From Triparma columacea (lineage: Eukaryota > Sar > Bolidophyceae > Parmales > Triparmaceae), in contig BRYA01000269.1 of NCBI GenBank assembly GCA_030267965.1, forward strand, positions 1-62,894: 62,894 nucleotides of DNA. Reading direction: 5' to 3'. This document shows positions 32,218 to 43,002 of the stretch, one piece after another. The notes below the pieces were generated by a model. It ran no database searches. It had not been told where the DNA came from and saw only the letters and a program-made list of their open reading frames with translations. The translations under genes and the position numbers were made by a program. Numbering within the stretch: the first letter of the stretch is position 1; each line of letters begins with the position of its first letter.

Positions 32218-33839
32218 TCATAACGTTGTACTTTGGGCGACCGTTATGCCTGCTATCACAGCTGCAATCGCAACTGCAATTGCGAATTGCGTCACCCCCC
32301 TCTTATCCCTCCCTCCCTCCTGCCCCGCCGCAATCCTCGCCTTTATCTCTCCCCCCTCCCCCCTCTCCCCTTTAATCCCTTCGTCCATGACGAGTTCCAT
32401 CCTCTTCCTGTTCCTCCTTTTCCCCTTCCTCCCCCCCCCCTTCCTCCTCGCCCACATGGCCTCCCCCTTACCTCTAACCGCCCACTCCCCCGGTACCTCC
32501 CAGTAAACTCCCCCCTCCTTCCCCCTCCCAATCTTCATAGGTGGTACCTTCTTTATGTACTCGATCGCTCTCTCCACAACCCCCTGCCACTTACCCCCCT
32601 CCTCTATCCTCTCGCTAACCTCGCATAACCTCTTATGGCATTCCGCGTGTCCCTCGTCAACACACATACCCTTAGTACCTAACACGTGTTCTCTTTCCTC
32701 CACGACCGCTGCTACGCACATGAAAAGCACGAACGCTTGATGCGACGCAACCGCAACATCCAGGAGCCTCGCGGCTGAGGATAAGGAACGGGAGGAATGA
32801 GTGAAGAATGTAAGGACCCAAGGCACTACGAAGAACGGCTCGACACCCATTTCTGTGATGTGCTTATGGAGGGGTTTATCAAACTTTAATAACAGGGGGT
32901 AGATCGTGTGCTTAACGGCGGATATAAGTGGCCCGAAGTCCGACCTAGACGGTACACTCATCCATGATTGTCCCATTCTCAGTAGTACTTTTAGGGCTGA
33001 GGGTGTGCAGCCTGAGTGGACGAGGGAGACTACGCCGGCGACGTCGTGGAGACCCTGGTAGTAGTGGGAACCACTGTGACGGAGGTAGGAGAGGATTAAA
33101 GCGTTTAGGGACTCTCTCCTGAAGGGGGGGAGGGGGGAGGAGGAAAGGGGGTTAGTTTGCGTAGAGATGAACTGGTAAAGAAATCATACATGTCAGATAG
33201 TGAACACAAGACCCACTCCAACGGCAAAGCCATCCTCGGCTGGTGCCTCTTCTTCGGAGGCTGCTGCGTCTTGAACAGAGTGGTCATTCCCAAAGTCGCT
33301 TCCCTCGACACCACTTGCGCTGAAGGCCAAGGCGGCGGTCATGCCGCCCGCTCCCTCAACACCTTCGTCCCCAACCTCGAGGAATTTTTGCTCTACAAAC
33401 ATAATCCGGAGAATCCTCCCGTCTTAGCTCTAGACAACTTGGCACTCCAACAAATCGTTGCCAACACTCGCCAAACTCCAAATCCTCACTGCAAGTCTCA
33501 CCCCCCCTTCCCCTCCACTCTAGTCCTCTCCTTAACCCCTCACCTCTTCTTCAAGCTCAATTTGGCTCTCGTCCTCGCTCTTTTGCTAACCTCTTCCCCC
33601 TCATTATCCAGCCCTAGTCTCTTGGTCGTCTCAGGTAGTAGGTTCCATAGGCTCCTCTCTACGTCCCTTCTGACTTGAGAAACTGTCTCGGGGGACAGCT
33701 CGTGAAGGGAAGTAGAGGAAGGGAGGGTATTATCTACGTCGCAAAGTGCACGCCAGGCCTCAACACGGAGCTGGGATTGGGAGGAGGGTTGGGAGGGGTG
33801 AGGGGAGGAGTGAGGGGAGGAGGAGCTCTTTATATACAT
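32218..33839 (-). CDS. TBC-domain RabGAP, TBC1D20/Gyp8-like
   Basis: Exon 1 is 33839-33544 and exon 2 is 33118-32218, joined at AG|G to give 398 residues. The start is the first ATG (MYIKSSSS); the frame opens at a GTG slightly upstream. TBC motifs are LRVEAWRAL, QVRRDVERSLWN, then across the junction SGSHYYQGLHDVAGVV, and later FFVVPWVLTFFTHS with RLLDVAVASHQAFVLFM. A C-terminal hydrophobic anchor (QFAIAVAIAAVIAGITVAQ) matches the tail-anchored TBC1D20/Gyp8 family, which activates GTP hydrolysis on Rab1 and related Rabs at the ER. The catalytic finger residues (Arg in the first region, YYQGLHD Gln) appear conserved. Its 425-bp intron is longer than its neighbours' and carries an opposite-strand frame. 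Confidence 0.85.
33190..33678 (+). CDS. Possible nested small membrane protein, antisense in the TBC intron
   Basis: ATG 33190 opens a 162-codon frame (MSDSEHKTHS..) lying on the opposite strand, mainly inside the intron of the TBC gene. The first about 100 residues look protein-like: a hydrophobic segment AILGWCLFFGGCCVLNRVVI and a soluble part with LNTFVPNLEEFLLYKHNP, using C-ending codons as real local genes do. After about 33490 the frame becomes pyrimidine-rich and overlaps the antisense of TBC exon 1, so the true end may be earlier or spliced. Not a recognised family. Confidence 0.35.
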   Translation: MSDSEHKTHSNGKAILGWCLFFGGCCVLNRVVIPKVASLDTTCAEGQGGGHAARSLNTFVPNLEEFLLYKHNPENPPVLALDNLALQQIVANTRQTPNPHCKSHPPFPSTLVLSLTPHLFFKLNLALVLALLLTSSPSLSSPSLLVVSGSRFHRLLSTSLLT

Positions 33840-34697
33840 CTCTCTCTTACACACATGTCATTATCTCTTAGAAACTCACCTCGTTATTATCACCAAATCC
33901 AGTAGTTAGCGCAATTTGTCTTAGTTGCCATAAATTAACCTCAGCTGAAGAGCGAAGGCATAGTATTAGCCCAATTTCATCACTATTACACACACGCATA
34001 AAAACCCTTATAGTCTCTTTGTGTTATGTATGTATGTATTATGTATGCCTAAACGAATAGAATTATATCAATATTATACACATACAATGAGAAACAAACC
34101 CCCTACTCTGTCTCTCAAAAATGACAGCACTTCTTCATTTCGTTCAGCAATTCCTGCCCTTCAGTGACCCTTTTATTTGTATTTAAACCTACCTAACCAT
34201 TATCATTTTTTTGGCATACTGCCTCTGGAATATATAGCCGTCACAACGAGTGACGTGCTATCCGCAACGTTCAAGATACATAATTCAAATCCATACTTGA
34301 ATGCAGTTATTAATCCTTCATTGGCTCTAGCACGCGCCGCTCCGCCGGGAATAACAAATACGATAGATAGCCAGCTACCTGACACGACAGAAATAAAACG
34401 CAGGTGGTTGGTACCTAAAGATAAGATATGAGGAGGAGGGGAATCTGAAAATGTTCTTCTAATTATTGCGAGAATCTTCTCAATTTCCCAATCCGACTTT
34501 TGGTAAGATGTGGCGGTGTGGGAGGTCGCCCCTTATCACTGTGCCTTCATATGTACCATCGTCAGTGATTGTGTGTGTTTTTTGGCACTCATGTGGCTTC
34601 ATAGTGGGGAAAATCCAACCAACTGGGTGGTGGTCCCTCTTCTTCACCTCAATATTTCCTTGTCTTACCCTTCCCGCGACCATCTCACACCGCAGAC
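33840..34697. other. Intergenic region
   Basis: AT-richer than the flanks, with no convincing coding frame. Short plus-strand frames at 34177-34431 and 34466-34717 lack recognisable features and have an ordinary random length. The region holds the promoters of the TBC gene and the secreted protein at 34698. Confidence 0.45.
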
Positions 34698-35693
34698 ATG
34701 AAGCTTGTTCTACTTAGCAGTATCATTTTGCTCCTAATGTTGACAAAAGACCTTAAAACAGCCTCTGCAGTCAACCTTCGTGCCCTGGAAGCCGAGGAAC
34801 TTACCAAGACTGATATTTTAGTTGGACTGCCCATCACTCATGCGGATCGTAAGCTCACAGGGCAAGTCAGGGGTACTAACCCTTCTATAGCTGTTGGCAA
34901 GGGCAAGGGCAAGGGCAAGGGCAAGGGCAAGGGCAAGGGCAAGGGCAAGGGCAAGGGCAAGGGCAAGACGTACTGTCCCGTCTCATCTGACATGGTAATA
35001 GATTACGGCTCCAACATAGTCTTCTCCGAATCTGGTACTGGTTGGACCATCACTGGCAGTGGCAGGGTATCCTCTCTCGCATCCTGGAATCTCCTCAACG
35101 GTTCAATATCCTTCACAATGGACGTCTCCCAAGTGTCGGATTCAATAAACACAAACTTCTACACCTCCTCACCCCCCCAACCAAACACGGGATCAGATAC
35201 ATACTGTGACGCTCAGCTTACGCCAGGTTGCATGGAGCTAGACGTTATCGAAGCCAACGGTAATTGCGCAGTAGCGACAACCGTACACACATTCGAGGTA
35301 GATGGTGCGTACGATGATAGTAACTGTAACAGATTCGGATGCCAGGATACCATGCACTTGGATAACCACAAGTTCAGGGTTGAGGCTAGGTGGGATGAGG
35401 GGGGGGTTATGACGGTGCTGGTTGATGGGGTTAATAACGATGATTTATTCCCTACCCCTAGTGACGCTAGTAACGAAGTTGTAGTCTCAACCATGAAGAG
35501 TGTAGGGGCGGTTCTAGAGTCTAGTCAGTGGTTCGGTTGGGTTCCGTTAGAAGACGAGTGCCCTAAAGCGGGTGAGGAGGGACTTGAAGGGAGCGTATTC
35601 AAGATCTCGGACGTTGTGGTTGTTGGGGAACTCGTGCAGGGACAGGAACCGACAGAGTGCAAGGATATTAACATGGAATACGCAAGGGGATAG
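34698..35693 (+). CDS. Secreted GH7/GH16-clan-like glycosidase with Gly-Lys linker
   Basis: Single exon, 331 residues. The signal peptide (MKLVLLSSIILLLMLT) is followed by a 50-residue pro-like region and a (GK)n run of about 12 units near residues 67-90. The C-terminal domain has paired Cys residues and CMELDVIEANGNCAVATTVHTF near 175, which carries the E-x-D-x-x-E pattern of clan GH-B (nucleophile and acid/base Glu). The sequence around it (SFTMDVSQV before, HKFRVEARWDEGGVMTVLVDG after) resembles GH7-like proteins of oomycetes and algae. Expected role: hydrolysis or binding of beta-glucans outside the cell. The poly-Gly-Lys linker is unusual and might bind anionic wall polymers. Confidence 0.65.
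   Translation: MKLVLLSSIILLLMLTKDLKTASAVNLRALEAEELTKTDILVGLPITHADRKLTGQVRGTNPSIAVGKGKGKGKGKGKGKGKGKGKGKGKTYCPVSSDMVIDYGSNIVFSESGTGWTITGSGRVSSLASWNLLNGSISFTMDVSQVSDSINTNFYTSSPPQPNTGSDTYCDAQLTPGCMELDVIEANGNCAVATTVHTFEVDGAYDDSNCNRFGCQDTMHLDNHKFRVEARWDEGGVMTVLVDGVNNDDLFPTPSDASNEVVVSTMKSVGAVLESSQWFGWVPLEDECPKAGEEGLEGSVFKISDVVVVGELVQGQEPTECKDINMEYARG
34896..34967. repeat. GGCAAG hexanucleotide repeat, about 12 units
   Basis: A nearly perfect in-frame GGCAAG array encoding the Gly-Lys linker of the secreted protein. Length polymorphism would change the linker without shifting the frame. Confidence 0.92.
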
Positions 35694-36116
35694 GCAAAAC
35701 AAGGGTTGGGAAACAATGGGGGGAAATCGAAAGAACACGCTTGAACAACGACACGATGAGCGACGGAGTATTTTGGGGGGGGGTTGGACATAGTTACAAC
35801 GTTTTTGAATATTTGGGGAACAAATCTCATTTGCGTCGAACATTTAATTGGTTTGCACACACGCGTACTTCAACGTCCTTCTCTCCGAATCGGACAAAAG
35901 TTGGTACAGGAGAAGGGATCTTTAGTCTTTTATGAAACGAGGGCCCAACTTCGATTTTTGCTGCTGAAAGACGGGCCCTTCTAATCGTTTGCAGTAGGAC
36001 AGATTTAAGCCTTTCTTCGCAAATTGAGATATTATACTAGTCAATTATCAATATATCTATAATATATACACCACGGCATACACGTCTAAACCTCCAAACC
36101 CCGATATTAGCCTAGA
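35694..36116. other. Intergenic region
   Basis: No gene seen. The right half is AT-rich (TATCTATAATATATAC near 36052-36068) and probably contains the promoter of the MBL-fold gene. Confidence 0.45.
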
Positions 36117-37303
36117 ATGACCAGGCCTCCGCTCGGCAGAGTCAGTGCTTTCCTCACAGCCTCAGCAATATCGTCCTATTACGCTTACGCTCCTACCACT
36201 GTTGCCTCCTCCGATTCTCCCCCTTCCTCTTTCATCCAGTTCCTTGGTTCCGGTTCCTCAACTGGCTGTCCAAAAACATCCTGTATCTTTAAAGGTCAGG
36301 ATTCCAAGCAGTGCTCGACCTCCCTTGCCGCCCTCGTCGGTGACCCTAGTAATAACAAGGACTACCGTGGAAACCCTTCCCTCCTAATATCCCACCGTCC
36401 CTCTCCCTCCACTCAAACGAACGTGATAATAGACGCCGGTAAAACCTTCCGTGAATCCCTCCTCCGCGTCCGTCCCCAGATAACCCACGTCTCCGGTATC
36501 GTTCTTACCCACGAGCACATGGACGCCTACGGTGGCCTCGATGACATCCGTGGCGTCCAGCTTCGAGATGGTCCTGCCCTACCTATCTGGTGCGGAGAGA
36601 AGACACTAGAGGTTGTGAGGAGGGCTTTCCCTTACCTAATGCCGAGGGAGAGGAGGGAGGGTGAGGTAGCTAGGCACGTCAGCAAGGTCGACTTCAAGGT
36701 CTTTTCAGAGTTCAAGGAGTTCGCCTTCGGGGAGGGTGAGTGTGAGCTCAAGTTAACCCCTCTACCCTTCGTTCACGGTGAGGACTGCACCTGCTACGGC
36801 TTCGCTTTCGGTGGTGATAACGACCGCGTCCTCTACATATCAGACGTCAGTAGGATCGAGGGTAGGACGATGGAATGGATAAAGAAGTGGATGGGGGAGA
36901 GGGGGGTTGAGGTCCTGGTAGTTGATGCGCTGCTGCTAGATAGGGACCATATGACACACTTCGGGATGAGGAAGGCGGCGGAACTCATCAGGGAGCTGAG
37001 GTGAGGGCGGCGGGGGGGTGGGGGGGGGTGGGGGGGGGACGGGGGGGTGGGGGGGTGGAGGGGGGAGGGAATGCAAACAAAAACCTTAACCTTTAAGGCT
37101 TTTAACCCTAACCCCCCCCCCCCACACACACACACACACACACACAACACAGACCGAAGCAATCCTTCATCGTCGGTATCAGCTGCGACAGCTGGCCAAC
37201 TCACGATAAAGCTAACGAGATGCTCTCGAAAATGTTCAAAGAGGACGGTCTTAAGGTGGAGTTGGCTTGGGACGGTTTGAAGGTTCCCCTTAACCTCAAC
37301 TAA
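36117..37303 (+). CDS. MBL-fold metallohydrolase (PhnP-like)
   Basis: Exon 1 is 36117-37000 and exon 2 is 37153-37303; 344 residues in frame. The N-terminus is Ser/Ala-rich and weakly hydrophobic, possibly a targeting peptide. The fold begins at FIQFLGSGSSTGCP. Metal ligands are in VLTHEHMDAYGGLDDIR (H-x-H-x-D), LPFVHGEDCTCYGF, LYISDVS and LLLDRDHMTHFG. The layout matches the PhnP/Lactamase_B_2 hydrolases, which include cyclic phosphodiesterases, and a conserved eukaryotic family of unknown substrate. The intron contains long G and CA tracts. It is convergent with the MORN gene. Confidence 0.82.
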
Positions 37304-37411
37304 CAGGCATGAAATTTGAGGGAAACCGTGCACTAGTTTATTTCAATCCGCCTCTGTCTGTCTATCGTGCCGCCCCCCCCCCCTCCCCTACCACACACAC
37401 ACACATATCGT

Positions 37412-38367
37412 TTAGGCAGTCCCGAAGACAGGCTTGCCCTCCCAAGTAATGGTGACGGGCGCGTCCTCGTCGTCCTCCTCCCCATCCTTCTTCGCGACGT
37501 AGCTCCCCTCCTGAGTTATGCCGCTCTCGAACTTAAAGCTTCCCTCACCGTCCGGCTTGCCGTTCTTGAAGGCTCCAGTGTAAACGGCTGCGCCCTTGAG
37601 CTCCCACGAACCGGTGGAGATGGAGCCGTCGACCCAAGTTCCGACGAGCTGGCTCGAGTCGGCGCCGAACTCGTACCTGCCCTCCCCGCTCTTCTTCCCG
37701 GCGACGAAGGCCCCACTGTAGATGTCGCCGGTGGCCTTGTATGTGTATGTCCCCTCCCCGTCCATCTTGTTGTCCTTCCAGAACCCGTCGTAGACGTCCC
37801 CCGAGGGGAAGGTCATCTTGCCCCTCCCACTCTTGACTCCGTCCTTGTACTCCCCGTCGTAGACGGCGACGACCTTCTTCTCGTCCTCCTCCTCCCCAGG
37901 CCCCATCCACGTGTAAACTCCAGGACCCTGCTTGAGCTTCTCCTCGTCAAACGTTCCGGCGAAGGTGGAGCCGTCGGCGTAAGTCACAGTGGCCTTGCCG
38001 GCCTTCGAGATCCAGTTGGTCTCGGCCTCCTCCCCCTCATAGAGGACCTGAGGAGGGGAGGAGTCAAGTCGGTTGGGGGGTGGGGGGGGAATTGAGGGGA
38101 GGGGAAGGAGGGGTCAGAGAAACTTAGGTGAGGACTGAGGGGATTTGAAGACAACGGGGGGGTCCGAACCATCTCCTCGGCCCTCCATCGGATTTAGACC
38201 TAAAACCTCAAACTTCCCAAACCTCACCCCCGGTTTCAGGTTGGGGGTCATGCAATCACCTCACAAACATCCCCCCGCTTTCAACGCCAACCCGACGCCC
38301 CAACAAACCCCTGATCCTAACGAAACCACGGTCCACGCACCTTGTACTCTGACTCTTCATCTCCCAT
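37412..38367 (-). CDS. MORN-repeat protein
   Basis: Exon 1 is 38367-38341 (27 nt, MGDEESEYK, GTGCGT donor) and exon 2 is 38047-37412; 220 residues. MORN repeats run through the protein: YADGSTFAGTFD, VYDGEYKDGVKSGRGKMTF, VYDGFWKDNKMDGEGTYTY, IYSGAFVAGKKSGEGRYEF and VYTGAFKNGKPDGEGSFKF. MORN repeats bind membranes or act as scaffolds, and are common in radial spoke heads (RSPH1-like) and flagellar proteins. I cannot assign a specific orthologue. Confidence 0.85.
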
Positions 38368-38711
38368 TGCTAAATTTTCTTTGCGAAAACGAGTCTGTTG
38401 GGTCTTCTATTTTTTTTGGTCAAAAATCTCATTAAAAAAGCCAGTTTTTCCACTTTTTCACCCCGATCGGTAATAGCGCTGCGACCTGCCCTGATACCTG
38501 ATACTCCAATTTTTCATTCCTCTGCTGTTGGGCTAATTCCTTGACGTCGGCTTCATAAAACCTGCTTAGAACGTTCATTAAGGTTCTATTTTTGGTATTG
38601 TTGACTTAGTTTTCAGCTTTCCCTTCAAACTAAACCCTTTTTTGCCCTCAACCGATCAGCCACCGTCGGTCCAACTCCTTTGCGACAACTCCTTCAAATA
38701 AGTCCCACAAG

Positions 38712-41503
38712 ATGGCCGACCTCACAAACTACACAGGCTTAACGTGTGAGCCCGGAATGTGGCTCCCCGTCGCTGGGGAATTCGATTCCGATAACAAGCT
38801 AGTCTGGCCCAGGGGGTTGTTGATGGTACTGTATCTCGTTGGGATGTTGTGGTCTTTTATGGGGGTAGGAATCATTGCTGACGTTTTTATGGAAGCTATT
38901 GAGACAATCACTGCCACTACCAAGACCGTAAAGGGCCCCGATGGCAAAGACTACGAAGTCAAGGTGAGTTTAAGGATGAAGCTTGGTACTGCATGTGCGG
39001 GCTTTTTTGTTTTTTTTTACTTTTCCATCTACCACCCCCCCCCTCCCCCCCCCGCGCGCGCGATCTTCTCACCCTGCTCCTCCTTACCCCTCGCTCTCCC
39101 CCCCCCCCTTGCAGATCTGGAACGAGACCATTGCCAACCTGACCCTCATGGCCCTGGGATCTTCTGCTCCTGAGATCATGCTTTCAGTCTTTGGAATCAT
39201 GGGGACGAATTACTACGCCGAGGAGCTCGGGCCGTCAACCATCGTCGGCTCCGCCGCCTTCAACCTTCTCATGATCATCGCCTACTGCATCATCGGGATT
39301 CCTCCCGCTGATGGCGACACTGAGACTGGTATCAGGAAGATCAGGTAAGGGTTGGTTCGTTACTTTGTGGACCGAAGGAGTTGTTGTGCTGACTCCTACC
39401 TCTCCCCACTCCCTCGCTCTCCCCACCACCCTCAGTGACATGTCCGTCTACAGTGTCACCGCCTTCTTTTCCGTCTTCGCGTACCTCTGGCTCCTCATCA
39501 TCCTCATGTTGTGGACCCCCGATGTGGTTACCAACATAGAGGGATTAATGACCTTCCTCTTCTTCCCTATCGTCGTCGGCATCGCCTTCGCTGCCGACAG
39601 GAACTGGTTCGGAGCCGACAAAATCCAGCCCAACGCCCACATCATTGGATTCCAGGGCCATGAATTCCGTGCTTACGAGGCCGCTGCTCTGCTCAAGACC
39701 TCCGGAAAGGGCATCGACAGCAACATGAATGCGACTGAGACTGCGGCCTTCCTCACCAAGATGGCCATGGCCCAGGCCAAGCCTTCCCGCGCCCAGCTCC
39801 GTATCAACGCCATGCGCCAGTTGACTGGGGGGAAGCGCGTCGTCCCCAAGGACGTTGGAAAGGCTTCCGACTACATTAAGGAGCTTCCCACCGTCACTGA
39901 GCTCGAGGAGAAGCCTGAGGTCAATTTTGCCTCGGGAGAGTACTCTGTCCTGGAGTCTGGAGGCATGGTCACCGTCTCTGTCGTCCGCATTCCCGCCAAG
40001 GGAACCTTCAGCGTCAAGTACGCCACCGAGGGCGTCACCGCAACTGCTGGCCAGGATTTCGAGGCCGTCTCCGGAACCCTCAACTTTGTCGACGGGGAGG
40101 AGGAGAAGGAAATCAGCATCAAGATTAAGGATGACGATGAAGTTGAGGACGACGAGACCTTCCTTGTGAAGCTCAGCGAGCCCTCTTACGGAGTTATCGG
40201 GCCCTTCGGCTCGACCGAGGTCACCATCATCGATGACGATGAGCCCGGAGAGATTGGATTCAAGGAAAAGGACGCCACCATCAATACCCACGAGACGGCG
40301 GGTACCCTCAACGTCGTCATCAGCAGGTTCAACGGATCCGCCGGGGAAATCGGGTGCAAGTGGTCTACCAAGGATGGCTCTGCCGTCGCTGGAACTGATT
40401 ACATCGCCAACTCCGGTGAGATTACTTTCAAGAGTGGTGAGATCTCCAAGATCGTACATGTTGGAGTAATAGATACTAGCTCGTACGAGAAGAATGCTGA
40501 TTTCACCGTCAACCTCACGGACTTCAATGGGCACGGAGATCGCTCGAAAGGATTCAACAACCACCTGGTCGCCTGCAAAGTGTCGATTGTCACCGATGAA
40601 GCCGCCAAGGCATTGGTCGACGATGTCACTAAAATGATGAACGCCAACATGGAGCAGTACCAGATGGGTAACGGCACCTACATGGACCAGTTTAAGGAGG
40701 CTTTCGAGGTCGGCTGCGAGGACGGAGAGAAACCCACCACCGCTGACTACGTCATGCACGTCATCAACTTTCCCTTCAAGATCGTCTACGCCATTGTCCC
40801 TCCAGCTTCCTGGGCGGGTGGTTGGGTTTGCTTCTTCGCTGCCCTCACCATGGTTGGAGTGACTACGATTGTTATCGGCGACATCGCAGCCCTCTTCGGT
40901 TGCGTGTTCGGGCTCGACAAGGGAACCACTGCCATTACTTTTGTCGCTCTTGGGACCTCCCTCCCCGATACCTTTGCCTCTAAATCTGCAGCCGTCGGAG
41001 ACGACACCGCCGACGCTGCGATTGGAAACGTCACTGGCTCCAACGCCGTCAACGTCTTCCTCGGACTTGGCTTGCCTTGGATGATGGCTGCCTTTAAGTG
41101 GTCCGGCAGCGGCCCCGATGACGATTGGTACGAAAAGTACGGAACACCTTACGTTGACGAGACTTTTGTGACTAGGTATGACAAGAGTGTACATACTGAT
41201 AAAACCAGCGACAATGTCTTCTGGATGCCAGGAAATGACCTCCAGGGCTGCGAGACATGTGCTAGTTTAGTGGAGCTCGACTCGGCCGCATTCATCATGC
41301 CTCAGGGGTCGCTTGGATTCTCCGTCGTCGTCTTCTGCTCCTGTGCCATGGGTTGCTTCGCAATTCTTTCTTACAGAAGGAGCAACTGCGGGGGAGAGCT
41401 CGGAGGCCCTATGGGGCCCGCAAAGGTGCACTCTGCCATGCTCGTTATGCTTTGGTTCACTTACATTGGTCTTAGTATCATGAAAAACAGCGGGGTCATT
41501 TAG
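38712..41503 (+). CDS. Na+/Ca2+ exchanger with two Calx-beta domains (NCX/SLC8 type)
   Basis: Exons 38712-38963, 39115-39344 and 39436-41503 give 849 residues. The alpha-1 repeat GSSAPEIMLSVFG and alpha-2 repeat ALGTSLPDTFASKSAAV with GNVTGSNAVNVFLGLGLPW are almost the animal NCX consensus. Between them are Calx-beta domains at about residues 225-330 and 335-450. The first has acidic Ca2+-binding ends (DDDEVEDDETF, IIDDDEPG). The second lacks most of those acidic residues, ending in YEKNADFTVNL. Hydrophobic spans flank the loop. Known function: plasma-membrane exchange of 3 Na+ for 1 Ca2+, with allosteric Ca2+ control by the Calx-beta pair. The N-terminus carries no obvious cleaved signal. 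Confidence 0.93.
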
Positions 41504-42257
41504 ATGCTGAAGGAAGGAAGCAGAAGCACATGTAGATTTTTTGGAGGAGGAGGAGAAGGAGGAGGAGGAGGAGGAGGAGGAGGAGGAGGAGGAGGAGGAG
41601 GAGAAGGAGAAGGGCGGTTTGAAGTGGGCCGGGGGGCTTATGCGACTATGTGGGATTTGGTTTTCGAGGGTACTGACTCAGGTTTGGGACGGGCGGGGAG
41701 GGGGTAATCGAATTGAGAAAACTGGGGACAATTAACACGATGTTTCAGAAAAAAAGAAGAAAAAACTTTTTGTTATTGAAGGAGAGGTGGAGACTGTCTC
41801 CGGAATTCAGGCCATCCGAAAAAGATGGTTGAGGAGGGGGGGAGATAGGGGGGGGGGTATTTGGTGCCGAGTAGTTCATTTATCATGGAGAGGTGGGTAA
41901 CGATGTAGAGCTCCAACTAGGCAGAAGGGAGGAGGGAGGAGGGAGGAGGGGGGGTCAGCGACGGGAGGGAAGGTCTAAATTGAAGTTCAGGTCGTAGTAC
42001 AGCGTCCTTCGCTCCTTCTCGCACTTTCACCTGATAAAGAGAGGTGCACCAATAAGCCATCCCTAACCACAAGTTCCAGCCCCGCTGCCGCCGTCGAGGC
42101 CGCACGACGGCGAAGTACCGTTGGATGGGCAGCAAGAGGCGAGTGAAGTTACGATGAAAGAACATGAGGAGAAGACGTACCAAATTTCGACGGTTGGCGA
42201 GAAGGCCAAGGGTGGAGGGAGGGGCAGAGGTGGGGGTTACGCCCATTACAGTGTGCA
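41504..42257. other. Intergenic region
   Basis: Contains the GGA array and purine-rich stretches. A minus-strand frame at 41917-42396 overlaps the end of the next gene and has no protein-like features in its remaining part; I do not call it. Confidence 0.4.
41540..41605. repeat. (GGA)n trinucleotide repeat
   Basis: Nearly pure GGA/GAA run just after the NCX stop, possibly in its 3'UTR. It produces spurious poly-Glu and poly-Gly frames. Confidence 0.9.
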
Positions 42258-43002
42258 CTAGAAATTGAAGGCCAGAAAGGGTGGGATGACATCCGCGATC
42301 ATAAACCATTGGTCGAAGTTTATCTTTGCTGCGAGGGGAGGGGGGGGGGTCGCGAAGAGGGTGGCGGTGGTTGAGTTTGTCGTTTGCGGGTGTCATCTTG
42401 GTGAAGTTTTTTCACTTCTCCTCTATGCGCACCTCAAAATAGAACTCAAGTCAACTATTGAAGGTGATATATTGGTAAGATCTCTCGGCGTACCATTCAC
42501 CGAACTATAATCTTTCGCGAACAACAACGTCCGAACCGTCGCATCCCAGGGCAGGAATTGCACGTCTGGAAACTGCAGGACGAGGGGGAGGGGGGGAGGG
42601 GGGGTTGGGAGGGGGGATTGAAGTAAGAGGGTAGTTATTAAACATTCTCACCTCCCTCGTCAGACCACTCAAAGCAGCCAACGTATGATCAGTCATGATA
42701 CCATCAACCTCGGAATTACACAAAGATCGGCTGACGTTCAGCGTTCGAGGTACAGCAAGAGATGGCTCAGCATAAGCATAGTTACCAAATCGATAGTCGG
42801 GGATCATGCAGTAAACGCGAGAGGTACCGCCTCGCAAATTGTTTAAAGTCCAAGGAACTAGTGCGTGAAACAAAGGCATACCCATATATGCGTGTAGTGC
42901 CACATTGTGCAGGGTTCGCAGAGTTGGAAGGAAAGGAAGGCGACAAAGATTGTCGATGTGGAAGTGAGAAGGCGAAATCACATGAATATCGGGATGACTC
43001 AT
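42258..43002 (-). CDS. Hypothetical protein, three exons
   Basis: Exon 1 is 43002-42652 (GTGAGA donor), exon 2 is 42572-42494 (GTACGC donor), exon 3 is 42328-42258; 166 residues in frame. Exon 1 encodes a protein-like sequence with ALHAYMGMPLFHALVPW and CMIPDYRFGNYAY. Exons 2 and 3 add FPDVQFLPWDATVRTLLFAKDY and FDQWFMIADVIPPFLAFNF. I do not recognise the family. No signal peptide is seen. The last exon rests only on frame and acceptor, and the gene may continue. Confidence 0.4.

Noticed and set aside
37021..37150. G-tract plus CA repeat as a possible regulatory element
   Set aside because: Lies wholly within the MBL-gene intron; simple sequence of this kind recurs throughout the window.
39545..41194. 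549-codon minus-strand open frame opposite the NCX gene
   Set aside because: It is the mirror of a strongly codon-biased coding exon. Its translation is Val/Gly/Asp-rich with no domain, and the plus strand is certain.
41917..42396. 159-codon minus-strand frame
   Set aside because: Overlaps the last exon of the three-exon hypothetical gene in another frame; Arg/Pro-rich without features.
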